Assembly: GCA_030674185.1 (NCBI GenBank)
Contig: JAPXFY010000021.1
Location: 69,601,248 to 69,665,247, forward strand
Origin: Monoplex corrugatus
Lineage: Eukaryota; Mollusca; Gastropoda; Littorinimorpha; Ranellidae
Direction: 5' to 3'
Length of the DNA: 64,000 nucleotides
Positions 1 to 10,498 of the stretch are shown one piece after another (the first letter of the stretch is position 1; each line of letters begins with the position of its first letter). The notes beneath the pieces were generated by a model. The model searched no databases. It was not told the DNA's origin and was given only the letters and a program-made list of their open reading frames with translations. The position numbers were made by a program, and so were the translations under genes.

Positions 1-17
1 CTCTGTCTCTCTGTCTA

Positions 18-50
<33 letters not shown>

Positions 51-127
51 GTCTGTCTGTCTATCTATTTATTTATCTATCTGTCCATCTATCTATCTAT
101 CTGTCTGTCTATCTATTTATCTATCTC
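1..127. repeat. (TCTA/TCTG)n microsatellite
   Basis: Compound tetranucleotide tract of TCTA, TCTG and TTTA units, cut by the left window edge. No coding content. Confidence 0.95.
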
Positions 128-748
128 CGCCTGGACGGGACCACCACCTTGCCCTGGTCAGGGGGCTTGAGGTCCCAATGATCCCTTGAGCTATGCCGAC
201 GGGGGCTACTTGTTAGAAAGTTTTTTTGTGTGTGTTTTTTTTTCAGTGACAGTCCTGATGACCAAGGCAGTTACACGGACTGGACTTAACAGTATAATAA
301 ATGAATGCCCTTGGTAGGGTTACCCATGTCGGACAGGTCAAGGGGGAAGGATGAGACGAAGCGTGGTCCCACCCTCATTTACATTTTCTTCATCCTCATC
401 GTCATATTCAAGAGTGGTTGCCGTTAGTAACCCGTAATCCCGAGCTTGAATCACTTGGCCAGGGGATGAGTGGCTGTACGTCAGTCAGTCGTAAAAGTAC
501 ACTGTCTGGATTCATGCTGGATGGTTCCAGGCGGACGGACACCAATCCATTGTCCCTTCCCCAGCACGGCAGCTCTCCAGGGGTGGCCGACACATTTCTG
601 CCATCGCTGAGCCTACGCTCATGTCCAAACCACACAAACCAAAACAGAAAAGGGATAATAAAGGGATTTAAAGTCCTCACTGGAAACCTGAAAACCATAC
701 AAAATTTTTTTTTAAATGCAGAAAAGGAGAATATCTGGTGGACTGTCA
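128..748. other. Unassigned non-coding stretch
   Basis: Mixed-composition sequence with two overlapping open frames on opposite strands (418-777 plus, 408-752 minus). Neither shows a recognisable domain, and mutual overlap on both strands argues against real coding. It abuts the C-terminal end of a minus-strand LINE, so it may be another decayed repeat. I recognise nothing specific in it. Confidence 0.4.
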
Positions 749-1336
749 TCATGTCGAGCTTGCTCGGCTATCCATGACACGTTTCTTCCATCCTTCTCTG
801 TCAGACATTGCAGTAGGTAGTTCATCATACTGAGAGCCCGTATCATCCATCAGTTGGTCGATGAAGGTCTTCTTTGGACGTCCTGGTTTTTGTTTGCCAT
901 GGCTGGGTCTCCATAGTAGAACATCCCCCACCAGTTCTTCTTTGCTCCGCCAGCAGTGTCCCCAGAAGCGAAGTCTTTGTTGACGTATTGATTTACTGAT
1001 TGGTGGGATCTTACCATATAACTCTTTGTTAGTTGGATGTTCTCTCCAGGATTTGTTCAGGGCTGCACGCAGCATTCGTGTATATGCTCCATCAATCTTC
1101 CTCTCCAATGTCGTTGTTAGGGTCCAAGAGATTGAGCCATATGTAAGAACGGTCTCTACTGCTGCTCGGAAGAAGTTCCTTTTCAGGTTGTCTGGTAGAT
1201 TGGATTTCCAGATTTTGTCCAGTTGATTTAGAGCACCCCAGGCATTTCCGAGTCTGGTGTTGACGTCTTGTTCAGTGGAGTCAATGTAGCTGCCCAGGTA
1301 TTTAAAGTCTTGAACTTGTTTTGATCGTATCTCCAT
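749..1336 (-). pseudogene. RT C-terminal domain (LINE D)
   Basis: A 195-codon open piece equal to the post-palm (thumb and C-terminal) segment of a LINE reverse transcriptase. It opens with the FKYLGS motif that follows the palm in many APE-type LINEs, continues through an RFWGHCWRSKEEL helix and ends in a basic proline-rich stretch (KPGRPKKT). The methionine at its start is internal to the original protein and is not a true start. It is one of three separated frames of the same decayed ORF. Confidence 0.8.
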
Positions 1337-1430
1337 TGAGACTTCTCATACCTTCTGATGCATCTTGGTTCAGAAAGATGAACTCTGTTTTGTTCGCATT
1401 GAGGTGGAGCCCGATCTCCATTGCTGTTGT

Positions 1431-1907
1431 TTAGACACTGTGTAGGAGAGATGTTGCATCCTTTAGAAGGTTTGCGAGAACAGCCAGGTCATCAGCGTAA
1501 TCCGCATCTGTTAACTTTACCGCAGGGTTGCGTCTGCTCTTCTGTTCTGTGAGGGTAAAGCCGAGGTTTTTGTTCTTATCTACTGCTTTCCTCAGCACAT
1601 AATCAAGATAGATGATGAAAATGTAGGGGACAAACGTATCTCCTTGAAGGACTCTAGCAGTGATGTTGAAGAAGTCTGTGTCTCCGTTGGGGGAGCGAAC
1701 CATACAGCGGGTATTCTGATACAGCATCATGATGGCGTCTACTGTTTTCTCGGGTAGTCCATGTGCAGTTAGAATCTCCGTCATCTTTCCTCGGTGGATC
1801 GAATCAAAAGCTTTGGAAAAGTCTGTAAATAGGAGAACAGCTGGGAGGTTTTTGGTTTTTATGCCTTCCAATATACGTCTGATGGTGAGTATTTGTCCTG
1901 ATGTCAA
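1431..1907 (-). pseudogene. RT palm domain (LINE D)
   Basis: A 158-codon open piece carrying the RT palm. TDFSKAFDSIHRGK is motif A with its catalytic aspartate, VLQGDTFVPYIFIIYL corresponds to the motif B turn region, and DADYADDLAVLA is motif C with both catalytic aspartates. Motif B normally reads as a small residue followed by QGD, so this copy looks mildly degenerate. The frame is broken from the C-terminal piece by stops at 1337-1430. Confidence 0.8.
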
Positions 1908-2576
1908 TCTGTTTTGGCGAAACTCATTTTGGTTTTTCCTCAGAACTGGATCTATCTCCGGCCTTATCCTATTTAGGAGCAGTAGGTTGTAGATCTTTGC
2001 AGAAATTGCAGTTAATGTGATTCCGCGGTAGTTCTTTGTGATTCCGAGGTCACCTTTCTTGGGGAAAGGAAGCAGGCATCCTTTTGTCTATTTGTTTATA
2101 GGGTCTTGGTTATAAAGTTGTTGCAGCATTTCAGAAGTATCTCGTGAAATTCCTCTATTTTCCATACTTCCGCTGGTATCTCATCGAGTCCGCATGCTTT
2201 TCCACACTGAATGCTTTTCACTGCTATCAGTAAACGGCCCTTTCTTGATATTCAGCTCCTCCGTGAAGACTGGAGTTATTTCTTCTTCAGAGATGTCTGG
2301 AGGTTTCCCGAGTAGGTCTTGGAAGTGTTGTTGCCACAGTTTTACTCGCTCTTCTTGGCTAGATGCTTTTAGCTTTGCTCTGGTGGACTGTAAAGACCAC
2401 AAACAATCAGAACGTCTGCTCAGATCATCAATACTTGTCGACCATAGCATCAAAACGCACAGTGGTGCCGCCCTCGGTATTGCCCGACTTTTTTGTTGCA
2501 TTTGATCGACTGGTGTTGCGCTGTACATGTATGTAACTTTTGCTCTTGTTGATAACCTGTTGCAATTACGCTTGTT

Positions 2577-2790
2577 TTATTCATGTATTTATTTATCTAT
2601 TTTTATTTTATTCATTTACCTAGCCATTCATTCATTTATTTATTTTATTATTTATTATTTATTTATCTATTTATTTATCTATCTATTTATTTATTCATCT
2701 AACTATTTATTTATTCATTTATTTGTTTATTCATTTATTTATTTGTTTGTTTATTCATTCATTCATTTATCTATTTTATGATTCTTTTGT
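2577..2790. repeat. (TTTA/TTCA)n microsatellite
   Basis: AT-rich compound tetranucleotide tract, mostly ATTT with ATTC and TTTG variants. The apparent plus-strand ORF of Y, I, F and L residues across it is low-complexity chance. Confidence 0.9.
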
Positions 2791-2989
2791 TTGTTTGTTT
2801 ATTTATTGCTTCAAGTGTACAGCAATTTCCTGCTACATTTTGTTGCCACTGTTTCTATTGCTGCTGGCAGTGTAGGCTATCAGATCTGTCGTGTTTTCTC
2901 ACTGACACCGCCATTCATTGTATAGATACAAGCGTTGTCACTGCTTTTATCGTTGCTCTTGCTGGTATCTTTACTTTAATGTAGGGTTC

Positions 2990-3592
2990 TGTCAGTTGCA
3001 GTGTGTCCGACTGTAAGTTATGTACTGCTGCATATCAATGTTAGTGTTCCTGATTATAAATTAGATAATGCTGCCTATCAGTGTTACTGTATCTGATTAC
3101 AAATTGCATACCGCTGTATATCAAGGTTAGGGTGACCGATTGTAAACTGTATACTGCTGTATATCAAGGTTAATGCGTCTGATTATAAATGATACACTGC
3201 TGCGTGTTAAGGTAATGTACTGATTAGTTTGTCTGATTATAATATATACATAAACTGTCTGTTGATGTTAGTGTATCTGATAATAAACTATATGTGTGTG
3301 TGTGTATATATATATATATGTACATATATACATATACATATATGTATATAATATAGATATATGTATGTATGTATATATGTATGTATGTGTGTATGTGTGT
3401 GTATGCATATACTGTTGATGTTAGTGTGTCTGATTATGAACTATATGTAGATATACTGCTGTCTGTTGATGTTAGTGAGTCTGATTATAAACTATACATA
3501 TATTGTTGTCTGTTGTTGTTAGTATGTCTGATTACAAACCATATAATGCTGTCTGTTGATGTTGAAGTGTCTAATTCTGAACTTTAAATGTG
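2990..3592. repeat. Decayed 43-bp tandem repeat
   Basis: Repeats of a unit containing CTGATTATAAAC and GTTGATGTTAGTG. The CTGATTA anchor recurs at 3050, 3093, 3136 and 3179, exactly 43 bp apart. It recurs again near 3430, 3481, 3528 and 3571 with length drift. A (TG)n, (TA)n, (TATG)n tract at about 3292-3415 sits inside the array. It directly precedes the 42-bp minisatellite but has a different unit. Confidence 0.8.
3292..3415. repeat. (TG)n(TA)n(TATG)n microsatellite
   Basis: Simple alternating purine-pyrimidine tract expanded inside the decayed 43-bp array. Confidence 0.9.
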
Positions 3593-3595
3593 ATG

Positions 3596-4436
3596 TGCAT
3601 GATGTGACAAAACTAGTTTCCTGTCGCTCTATCCATATCTATGGTGTGCCAAAGCTAGTTGTCTGTCTCCCTATCCATGTCTACAGTGTGACAGAGCTAG
3701 TCGTTCGTCTCCCTATCCATGTCTACAGTGTGACAGTGCTAGTCGTTCGTCTCCCTATCCATGTCTACAGTGTGACAGAGCTAGTCGTTCGTCTCCCTAT
3801 CCATGTCTATAGTGTGACAGAGCTAGTCGTTCGTCTCCTTATCCATGTCTACAATGTGACAGAGCTAGTCGTTCGTCTCCCTATCCATGTCTATAGTGTG
3901 ACAGAGCTAGTCGTTCGTTCCCTATCCATGTCTATAGTGTGACAGAGGTAGTTGTTTGTCTCCCTATCCATGTCTATAGTGTGACAGAGCTAGTTGTTTG
4001 TCTCCCTATCCATGTCTATAGTGTGACAGAGCTAGTCGTTCGTCTCCCTATCCATGTCTATAGTGTGACAGAGCTAGTTGTTTGTCTCCCTATCCATGTC
4101 TATAGTGTGACAGTACAGAGCTAGTTGCTAGTCTTCCTATCCATATCTAATGTGACAGAGCGAGTTGCCTGTCTTCCTATGAGTGCCTATGATGTGACAC
4201 AGATAGCTACCCGTGTCCCTATCCATGTCTATGGTGTGATATAGTTATTTGTCTCCCTGTCCATGTCTATGATGTGACAGAGCTAGTTATTTGTCTCTCT
4301 GTCCATGTCTATGATGTGACAGAGCTAGTTATTTGTCTCCCTGTCTACGTCTACGATGTGACAAGAGCTAATCGCCTGTCTCCTTACCCATGTCTACGGT
4401 GTGATTTAGCTAGTAATCAGTCTTCCTATCCATGAT
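3596..4436. repeat. 42-bp minisatellite, left block
   Basis: About 20 tandem copies of a 42-bp unit around CTATCCATGTCTATAGTGTG and ACAGAGCTAGT. As 42 is a multiple of three, one plus-strand frame stays open over long runs and would read a 14-residue repeat IHVYSVTELVVRLP. Variation is at silent and replacement sites alike, and indels break the frame at 4124. I take this as satellite DNA, not a gene. The array is interrupted at 4437-4867 by a foldback element. Confidence 0.9.
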
Positions 4437-4472
4437 CCAAAACAAGTGCGACTGCCCGCGCCCAAGCAAACA

Positions 4473-4867
4473 GGAACCAGAAAAACAAGTGAACCAAAGT
4501 GAACGCGTATTCAGCACAAGACAAGACAAGACAAGCGCAAATTTTCGGCCAACCGGCCCTTGTCAAGCGCGAATGCACAGAACTCATCTCACTTCCCCTT
4601 TGACATCATAGTTGCCTCCCCTCTCCCCACTTCTTACTACTGCTCATGAACACATGGGCATTTCATTTAGCCCCTTTTTATCCACTGGACGAGGCGGGTT
4701 GGAAGTTTTTAGTCCTCTTCTTATTATCCGTTGTTTGGTGTTGTTTGTGGTCTGTTTGTGACCGTGCATTCCCGCTTGACAAAGGCCGGTTGGCCGAAAA
4801 TTTGCGCTTGTCTTGTCTTGTTGTGTTGAATACGCGTTCACTTTGGTTTACTTGTTCTTCTGGTTCC
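4473..4867. mobile_element. 395-bp foldback element, long TIRs
   Basis: The left arm (4473 to about 4578) begins GGAACCAGAAAAACAAGTGA. The right arm (about 4763-4867) is its near-perfect reverse complement, ending ACTTGTTCTTCTGGTTCC. Arms are about 105 bp, around an unrelated 185-bp middle with no transposase. It lies within the 42-bp minisatellite. The words TTCCTATCCATG on both sides may be a target duplication but are also part of the satellite unit, so they prove nothing. Bases 4437-4472 left of the arm are unexplained. Related arm fragments lie at 30826-30884 and 52729-52782. It looks like a non-autonomous MITE or foldback DNA element of unassigned superfamily. Confidence 0.85.
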
Positions 4868-7010
4868 TTCCTATCCATGTTTATGGTGTAACAAGAGCTG
4901 GTTGCCTATCTTCCTGTCCATGTCTATGATGTGATAGAGCCAGCTATCTATCTTCCTATCCATGTCTATGGTGTGACAAAGCTAATTTCCTGTCTTCCTA
5001 TCTATATCTTTGGTGTGACGCAAAAACAAAAGCTAGTTGCCTGTCTCCCTATTCATGTCCATGGTGTGAAAGCACTAGTTGACAGTCTCCCTATCCATAT
5101 CTATGGTGTAACAGAGCTAGTTGCCTGTCTTCCTATCCACGTCTGTGGTGTGACAGAGCTAGTTGTCTGTTTTCCTATCCATGTCTATGGTGTAACAGAG
5201 CTAGTTGCCAGTTACCTTATCCATGTCTGTGGTGTAACAGAGCTAGTTGCCAGTTATCTTATCCATGTCTGTGGTGTAACAGAGCTAGTTGCCAGTTATC
5301 TTATCCATGTCTGTGGTGTAACAGAGCTAGTTGCCAGTTATCCTATCCATGTCTATGGTGTAACAGAGCAAGTTGTCAGTTATCCTATCCATGTCTATGG
5401 TGTAACGGAGCTAGTTGTCTGTTTCAGTATCCATGTCTATGGTGTAACAGAGCTAGTTGTCTGTTCCAGTATCCATGTCTGTGGTGTAACAGAGCTAGTT
5501 GTCTGTTCCAGTATCCATGTCTGTGGTGTAACAGAGCTAGTTGTCTGTTCCAGTATCCATGTCTATGGTGTAACAGAGCTAGTTGCCAGTTATCTTATCC
5601 ATGTCTATGGTGTAACAGAGAGCTAGTTGCCAGTTATCTTATCAATGTCTATGGTGTAACAGAGCTAGTTGCCAGTTATCTTATCAATGTCTGTGGTGTA
5701 ACAGAGAGCTAGTTGCCAGTTATCCTATCCATGTCTATGGTGTAACAGAGCTAGTTGCCAGTTATCTTATCCATGTCTATGGTGTAACAGAGAGCTAGTT
5801 GCCAGTTATCCTATCCATGTCTATGGTGTAACAGAGAGCTAGTTGCCAGTTATCCTATCCATGTCTATGGTGTAACAGAGAGCTAGTTGCCAGTTATCCT
5901 ATCCATGTCTATGGTGTAACAGAGAGCTAGTTGCCAGTTATCCTATCCATGTCTATGGTGTAACAGAGAGCTAGTTGCCAGTTATCTTATCCATGTCTAT
6001 GGTGTAACAGAGAGCTAGTTGCCAGTTATCCTATCCATGTCTATGGTGTAACAGAGAGCTAGTTGCCAGTTATCTTATCAATGTCTATGGTGTAACAGAG
6101 AGCTAGTTGCCAGTTATCCTATCCATGTCTATGGTGTAACAGAGCTAGTTGCCAGTTATCTTATCAATGTCTATGGTGTAACAGAGCTAGTTGCCAGTTA
6201 TCTTATCCATGTCTATGGTGTAACAGAGCTAGTTGCCAGTTATCTTATCAATGTCTATGGTGTAATAGAGCTAGTTGCCAGTTATCTTATCCATGTCTAT
6301 GGTGTAACAGAGAGCTAGTTGCCAGTTATCCTATCCATGTCTATGGTGTAACAGAGCTAGTTGCCAGTTATCTTATCCATGTCTATGGTGTAACAGAGCT
6401 AGTTGCCAGTTATCTTATCAATGTCTGTGGTGTAACAGAGCTAGTTGCCAGTTATCTTATCAATGTCTGTGGTGTAATAGAGCTAGTTGCCAGTTATCCT
6501 ATCCATGTCTATGGTGTAACTGAGCTAGTTGCCAGTTATCCTATCCATGTCTATGGTGTAACAGAGCTAGTTGCCAGTTATCCTATCCATGTCTATGGTG
6601 TGACAGAGCTAGTTGTCTGTTTCAGTATCCACTTCTGTGGTGTAACAGAGCTAGTTGCCTGTTATCTTATCCATGTCTGTGGTGTAACAGAGCTAGTTGT
6701 CCATTTCAGTATCCATGTCTATGGTGTGACAGAGCTAGTTGTCTGTTTCAGTATCCATGTCTATGGTGTGACAGAGCTAGTTGTCTGTTTCAGTATCCAT
6801 GTCTGTGATGTAACAGAGCTAGTTGTCTGTTTCAGTATCCATGTCTGTGGTGTTACAGAGCTAGTTGTCTGTTTCAGTATCCATGTCTGTGGTGTAACAG
6901 AGCTAGTTGTCTGTTTCAGTATCCATGTCTGTGGTGTGACAGAGCTAGTTGTCTGTTTCAGTATCCATGTCTGTGGTGTGATAGAGCAAACTACCTGTCT
7001 CTGTAGCTAT
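4868..7010. repeat. 42/44-bp minisatellite, right block
   Basis: Continuation of the 42-bp array, about 50 units. Around 5600-6350 many units carry an extra AG (AGAGAGCTAG), making 44-bp units that destroy the reading frame. On both sides 42-bp units dominate and the frame is open again (4931-5626 and 6600-7037). Consensus words drift along the array: CTCCCTATCC on the left, CAGTTATCTTATCC in the middle and CTGTTTCAGTATCC on the right. This fits local unequal exchange. Confidence 0.9.
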
Positions 7011-7068
7011 GTCTATGCCATGTCCGTTGCGTTCTAGAAAGAGGTGATCTATGTAGATCTTTCTTCAA

Positions 7069-7070
<2 letters not shown>

Positions 7071-7161
<91 letters not shown>
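7071..7161. repeat. (AC)45 microsatellite
   Basis: Uninterrupted AC dinucleotide run of about 91 bp directly after the minisatellite tail. Confidence 0.97.
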
Positions 7162-7163
<2 letters not shown>

Positions 7164-7175
7164 GGAATGGCAGAT

Positions 7176-7740
7176 CTACATTGTTGACATACATACCACA
7201 TTTTTCCTGTCTCCTGCCGTGTGTAGGGTTGTTGGAGCTTCTTGTGTCAAGTTTTTGACCCTAGAATGCTGATCACAGTGCTGATCACTTGTGCTGTCTG
7301 TCATCCATTGGTTGCTAATCTTCATGTTCCTCCATGCTGATCTTATCAGTTTGTGGAGACACTTGAGGACACTGGGACACTTCTTATATAATAGATAAGG
7401 TGTTCTGTTAGACCCAGGTAACAATATGGTTCTGGCTTAGTCCACCACTTTCTTTACTTCCTTCAGTGTTGGTGGCTCGTTATTAAACATTTTATCTGAC
7501 ATTGCTGGCCGAACCAGACTCTGGATTTCAAGCGGTGCCTCGCTCTGAGGGTCAGAATGTTTTCCTGAGATGCTGTTCTAGAGCCTCTTTGTCCGCTGTG
7601 AGAGTCCCGGATTTGGGCTGCTCAAACAGGTTCCTGGCGAATCGGAAGGGATCTTAAAAGAAGCGATATTGGGTCTTCTTTTCGCTCCTGCTCCTCCTCG
7701 CTGATTCTACTTTGCTAAGGGCGCTATGTTTCGCTTTGAG
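7176..7740 (-). mobile_element. LINE RT linker/fingers fragment
   Basis: Read leftwards, one frame gives a peptide with NRTPYLLYKKCPSVLKCLHK and LIRSAWRNMK. This matches the LINE RT fingers pattern in which a PGPNG-PY-VYK-CP-VL stretch precedes an AW helix. Upstream in other frames come PPTLKEVKKVV and, nearer 7600-7700, an FRFARNLFEQPKSG stretch typical of the linker before RT. Several stops and frame changes separate the pieces. It is a dead fragment of about 560 bp. The palm and catalytic YADD are not present. Confidence 0.75.
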
Positions 7741-7799
7741 GTCTTTCCATGGTTTCTCTAACCCTTGCTTCTCAAATTCTGAAGCAGCCTTCACTTGTT

Positions 7800-7875
7800 A
7801 ATAATAATGATGATGATAATAATAATAATGACAACAACAACAACGACAACAACAACAAAAATAACAGTAATGACA
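7800..7875. repeat. (AAT)n(AAC)n microsatellite
   Basis: Trinucleotide tract of AAT or GAT then AAC units. A short poly-Asn and Asp ORF across it is chance. Confidence 0.9.
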
Positions 7876-8247
7876 TATATGAGGCGCCAAATCTTGATAC
7901 AAGAATCAAACAATGCACGTACTCTCATCATTCACCAAAAACAATGACTCAACAACGATCAAAACTCCAAGGCTGTAAATTAAAAAAAAATCTTATGCAT
8001 CTACTGCCGTCACCTGTTTCAAGACTCCAAGACATTCTTGGTTAGTCTTTGTTTTACCATGACGGGACCACGATAACTAGCTTCGAGCAGATGATGCAAA
8101 GTACCTACCATACAAGGATACTGTGTATCCCTCCCAACCCTTGGGCGACATGAGAATTCGGTGGTTCTTTTTTCATTGTCTGTTGTTGTTGTTGTTGTCA
8201 TTGTTGCTGTTGTTGTTATCGTTTTCTTCCAGAGTTCTTACTTTTTC
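7876..8247. other. Non-coding, includes (TTG)n
   Basis: No gene or recognisable element. Holds a short (TTG)n/(GTT)n tract at about 8180-8222. Confidence 0.5.
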
Positions 8248-8545
8248 GGATGTGTGCATGCACGTTGTTTTGTTCACATTCTGCAGGCGAAATGTTGCTG
8301 CGCAGTCTGCATACTCGGTCTTTGGTGGGCGTGCATGCTGGGTGTTTTTATGTTTCCATAAGCCACGGAACATTCTGATGACTTACAGGACCTTGTACGT
8401 GTTTTACATGCGATAGGCACTACAAGATCTGAACACAAAGGTTGACCCTGGGGATGTGAAAAATGTCCACCCTGAACCCTCCAGTCGGGAGGTACCTAGG
8501 CAGGACCGAACTCAGACTTACCAACAGGAAATGTGGAGCCTTACC
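8248..8545 (-). mobile_element. SINE-2 copy
   Basis: Dispersed repeat also found at 31020-31835 (split), 50405-50740 and 56725-57130. Shared landmarks on the plus strand, in order, are GCGTGCATGCTGGGTGT, TTTCCATAAGCCAC, TTACAGGA-CTT, a GA-AAA-TCCACCCT block, GGGAGGTACCTAGGCAG and a final GACCGAACTC. In better copies that final word is GAATCGAACCC, the reverse complement of a pol III B box (GGTTCGATTC). The tRNA-like promoter end is therefore on the right and the element points left. No protein is encoded. Confidence 0.7.
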
Positions 8546-8748
8546 CACCTGACTATCGTACTCACTGATTTCAGGATGGACGTGTGATGTGTTAAGCCAT
8601 GTCACGAATGTAGTCACCGCCCCTTTGTTACGCATGCTCCATCATGCTTTATCTCCCCTTTTAGTGGGACAGTTTATCTCGATAAAACAATTACTTGGTA
8701 AACAGTATTTACATCAGGACCAACCTTGTTGTTTTGTTCTGTTTCTCA

Positions 8749-8840
8749 ACTTTCAAAACACTAATCTTCTGCTTCGTTCTCTTCACTGGCTATCGGTTAA
8801 AGACAAAATCAATAACAAAGTATTGTGTTACCAGTTTAAG
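8749..8840 (+). mobile_element. CR1/L2-like RT scrap
   Basis: A short plus-strand frame reads NTNLLLRSLHWLSVKDKINN, close to the LHWLPV-RI-YK block found just after the RT palm in CR1/L2-type LINEs. The same block appears as LHWLPVSKRIQYK in the intact LINE A copies here. It is directly joined to the start of the 24-bp minisatellite. Confidence 0.6.
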
Positions 8841-10498
8841 TCAACCAATGACAACTGGTAAAAGTCAACCAATGACAACTGGTAAAAGTCAACCAATGAC
8901 AACTGGTAAAAGTCAACCACTGACAACTGGTAAAAGTCAACCATTGACAACTCGTAAAAGTCAACTAATGACAACTGGTAAAAGTCAATTAATGACAACT
9001 GGTAAAAGTCAACCAATGACAACTGGTAAATGACAACTGGTAAAAGTCAACCATTGACAATTCGTAAAAGTCAACTAATGACAATTGGTAAAAGTCAATC
9101 AATGACAACTGGTAAAAGTCAACCATTGACAACTCGTAAAAGTCAGCCATTGATAACTGGTAAAAGTCAACCACTGACAACTGGTATGTCAACCAATGAC
9201 AACTGGTAAAAGTCAACCAATGACAACTGGTAAAAGTCAACCAATGACAACTGGTAAAAGTCAACCAAAGACAACTGGTAAAAGTCAACCACTGACAACT
9301 GGTAAAAGTCAACCATTGACAACTGGTAAAAGTCAACCATTGACAACTGGTAAAAGTCAACCATTGACAACTGGTAAAAGTCAATTAATGACAACTGGTA
9401 AAAGTCAACCATTGACAACTGGTAAAAGTCAACCACTGACAACTGGTAAAAGTCAATCAATGACAACTGATAAAAGTCAACCATTGACAACTGGTAAAAG
9501 TCAACCATTGACAACTGGTAAAAGTCAACCAATGACAACTGGTAAAAGTCAACCAATGACAACTGGTAAAAGTCAACCAAAGACAACTGGTAAAAGTCAA
9601 CCACTGACAACTGGTAAAAGTCAACCATTGACAACTGGTAAAAGTCAACCATTGACAACTGGTAAAAGTCAACCATTGACAACTGGTAAAAGTCAATTAA
9701 TGACAACTGGTAAAAGTCAACCATTGACAACTGGTAAAAGTCAACCACTGACAACTGGTAAAAGTCAATCAATGACAACTGATAAAAGTCAACCATTGAC
9801 AACTGGTAAAAGTCAACCATTGACAACTGGTAAAAGTCAACCAATGACAACTGGTAAAATCAATTAATGACAACTGGTAAAAGTCAACCAATGACAACTG
9901 ATAAAAGTCAACCATTGACAACTGGTAAAAGTCAATTAATGACAACTGGTAAAAGTCAACCACTGACAACTGGTAAAAGTCAACCATTGACAACTGGTAA
10001 AAGTCAATCAATGACAACTGATAAAAGTCAACCATTGACAACTGGTAAAAGTCAACCACTGACAACTGGTAAAAGTCAACCAATGACAACTGGTAAAAGT
10101 CAACCAATGACAACTGGTAAAAGTCAACCAATGACAACTGGTAAAAGTCAACCAATGACAACTGGTAAAAGTCAATCAATGACAGCTGGTAAAAGTCAAC
10201 CAATGACAACTGGTAAAAGTCAATCAATGACATACTGGTAAAAGTCAACCAATGACAACTGGTAAAAGTCAACCAATGACAACTGGTAAAAGTCAACCAA
10301 TGACAACTGGTAAAAGTCAACCATTGACAACTGATAAAAGTCAACCATTGACAACTGGTAAAAGTCAACCAATGACAACTGGTAAAAGTCAACCAATGAC
10401 AGCTGGTAAGAGTCAACCACTGACAACTGGTAAAAGTCAACCATTGACAACTGGTAAAAGTCAACCAATGACAGCTGGTAAAAGTCAACCAATGACAA
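8838..10498. repeat. 24-bp minisatellite, about 69 units
   Basis: Tandem array of the unit AAAAGTCAACCAATGACAAC plus TGGT, with point variants (CCATTG, CCACTG, TTAATG, CAAAG). The unit is a multiple of three and stop-poor. Long frames are open on both strands: KSQPMTTG on plus, SLVDFYQL and CHWLTFTS on minus. Being open in several frames at once shows the openness comes from the unit and not from selection. A 13-unit block repeats as a higher-order unit (separate entry). Confidence 0.95.
9264..9887. repeat. 312-bp higher-order repeat (13 x 24)
   Basis: The rare CCAAAGAC variant unit occurs at 9265 and again at 9577, exactly 312 bp apart. The pattern of variant units between them is repeated in the same order. 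This shows a recent 13-unit segmental duplication within the 24-bp array. Confidence 0.85.

Larger units (their letters stand above)
749..2415 (-). mobile_element. LINE family D fragment, RT part
   Basis: Remnant of a non-LTR retrotransposon reverse transcriptase read right to left. The linker before RT lies at about 2415-2190 (SSQEERVKLWQQHFQDLLG). The fingers region at 2180-1908 is out of frame. The palm lies at 1907-1431 with the metal-binding block LLFTDFSKAFDSI, a degenerate QGD turn and the catalytic DADYADD. The C-terminal region at 1336-749 has FKYLGSYIDSTEQDVNTR, a YGS-W motif and a basic GKQKPGRPKKTFIDQL tail. The pieces lie in different frames with stops between them, so it is dead. 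The endonuclease half is not seen. The clade is uncertain. Confidence 0.85.

Noticed and set aside
418..777. Plus-strand gene of 119 codons
   Set aside because: Overlaps an equally long minus frame, has no recognisable domain and sits beside LINE debris.
3556..7037. 14-residue repeat protein gene (IHVYSVTELVVRLP)
   Set aside because: Openness follows from a 42-bp unit without stops. The frame is broken by 44-bp units, and no promoter, signal peptide or splice context is seen.
8838..10498. 24-bp array as a CRISPR array
   Set aside because: Units are contiguous without unique spacers and the context is eukaryotic. It is a minisatellite.
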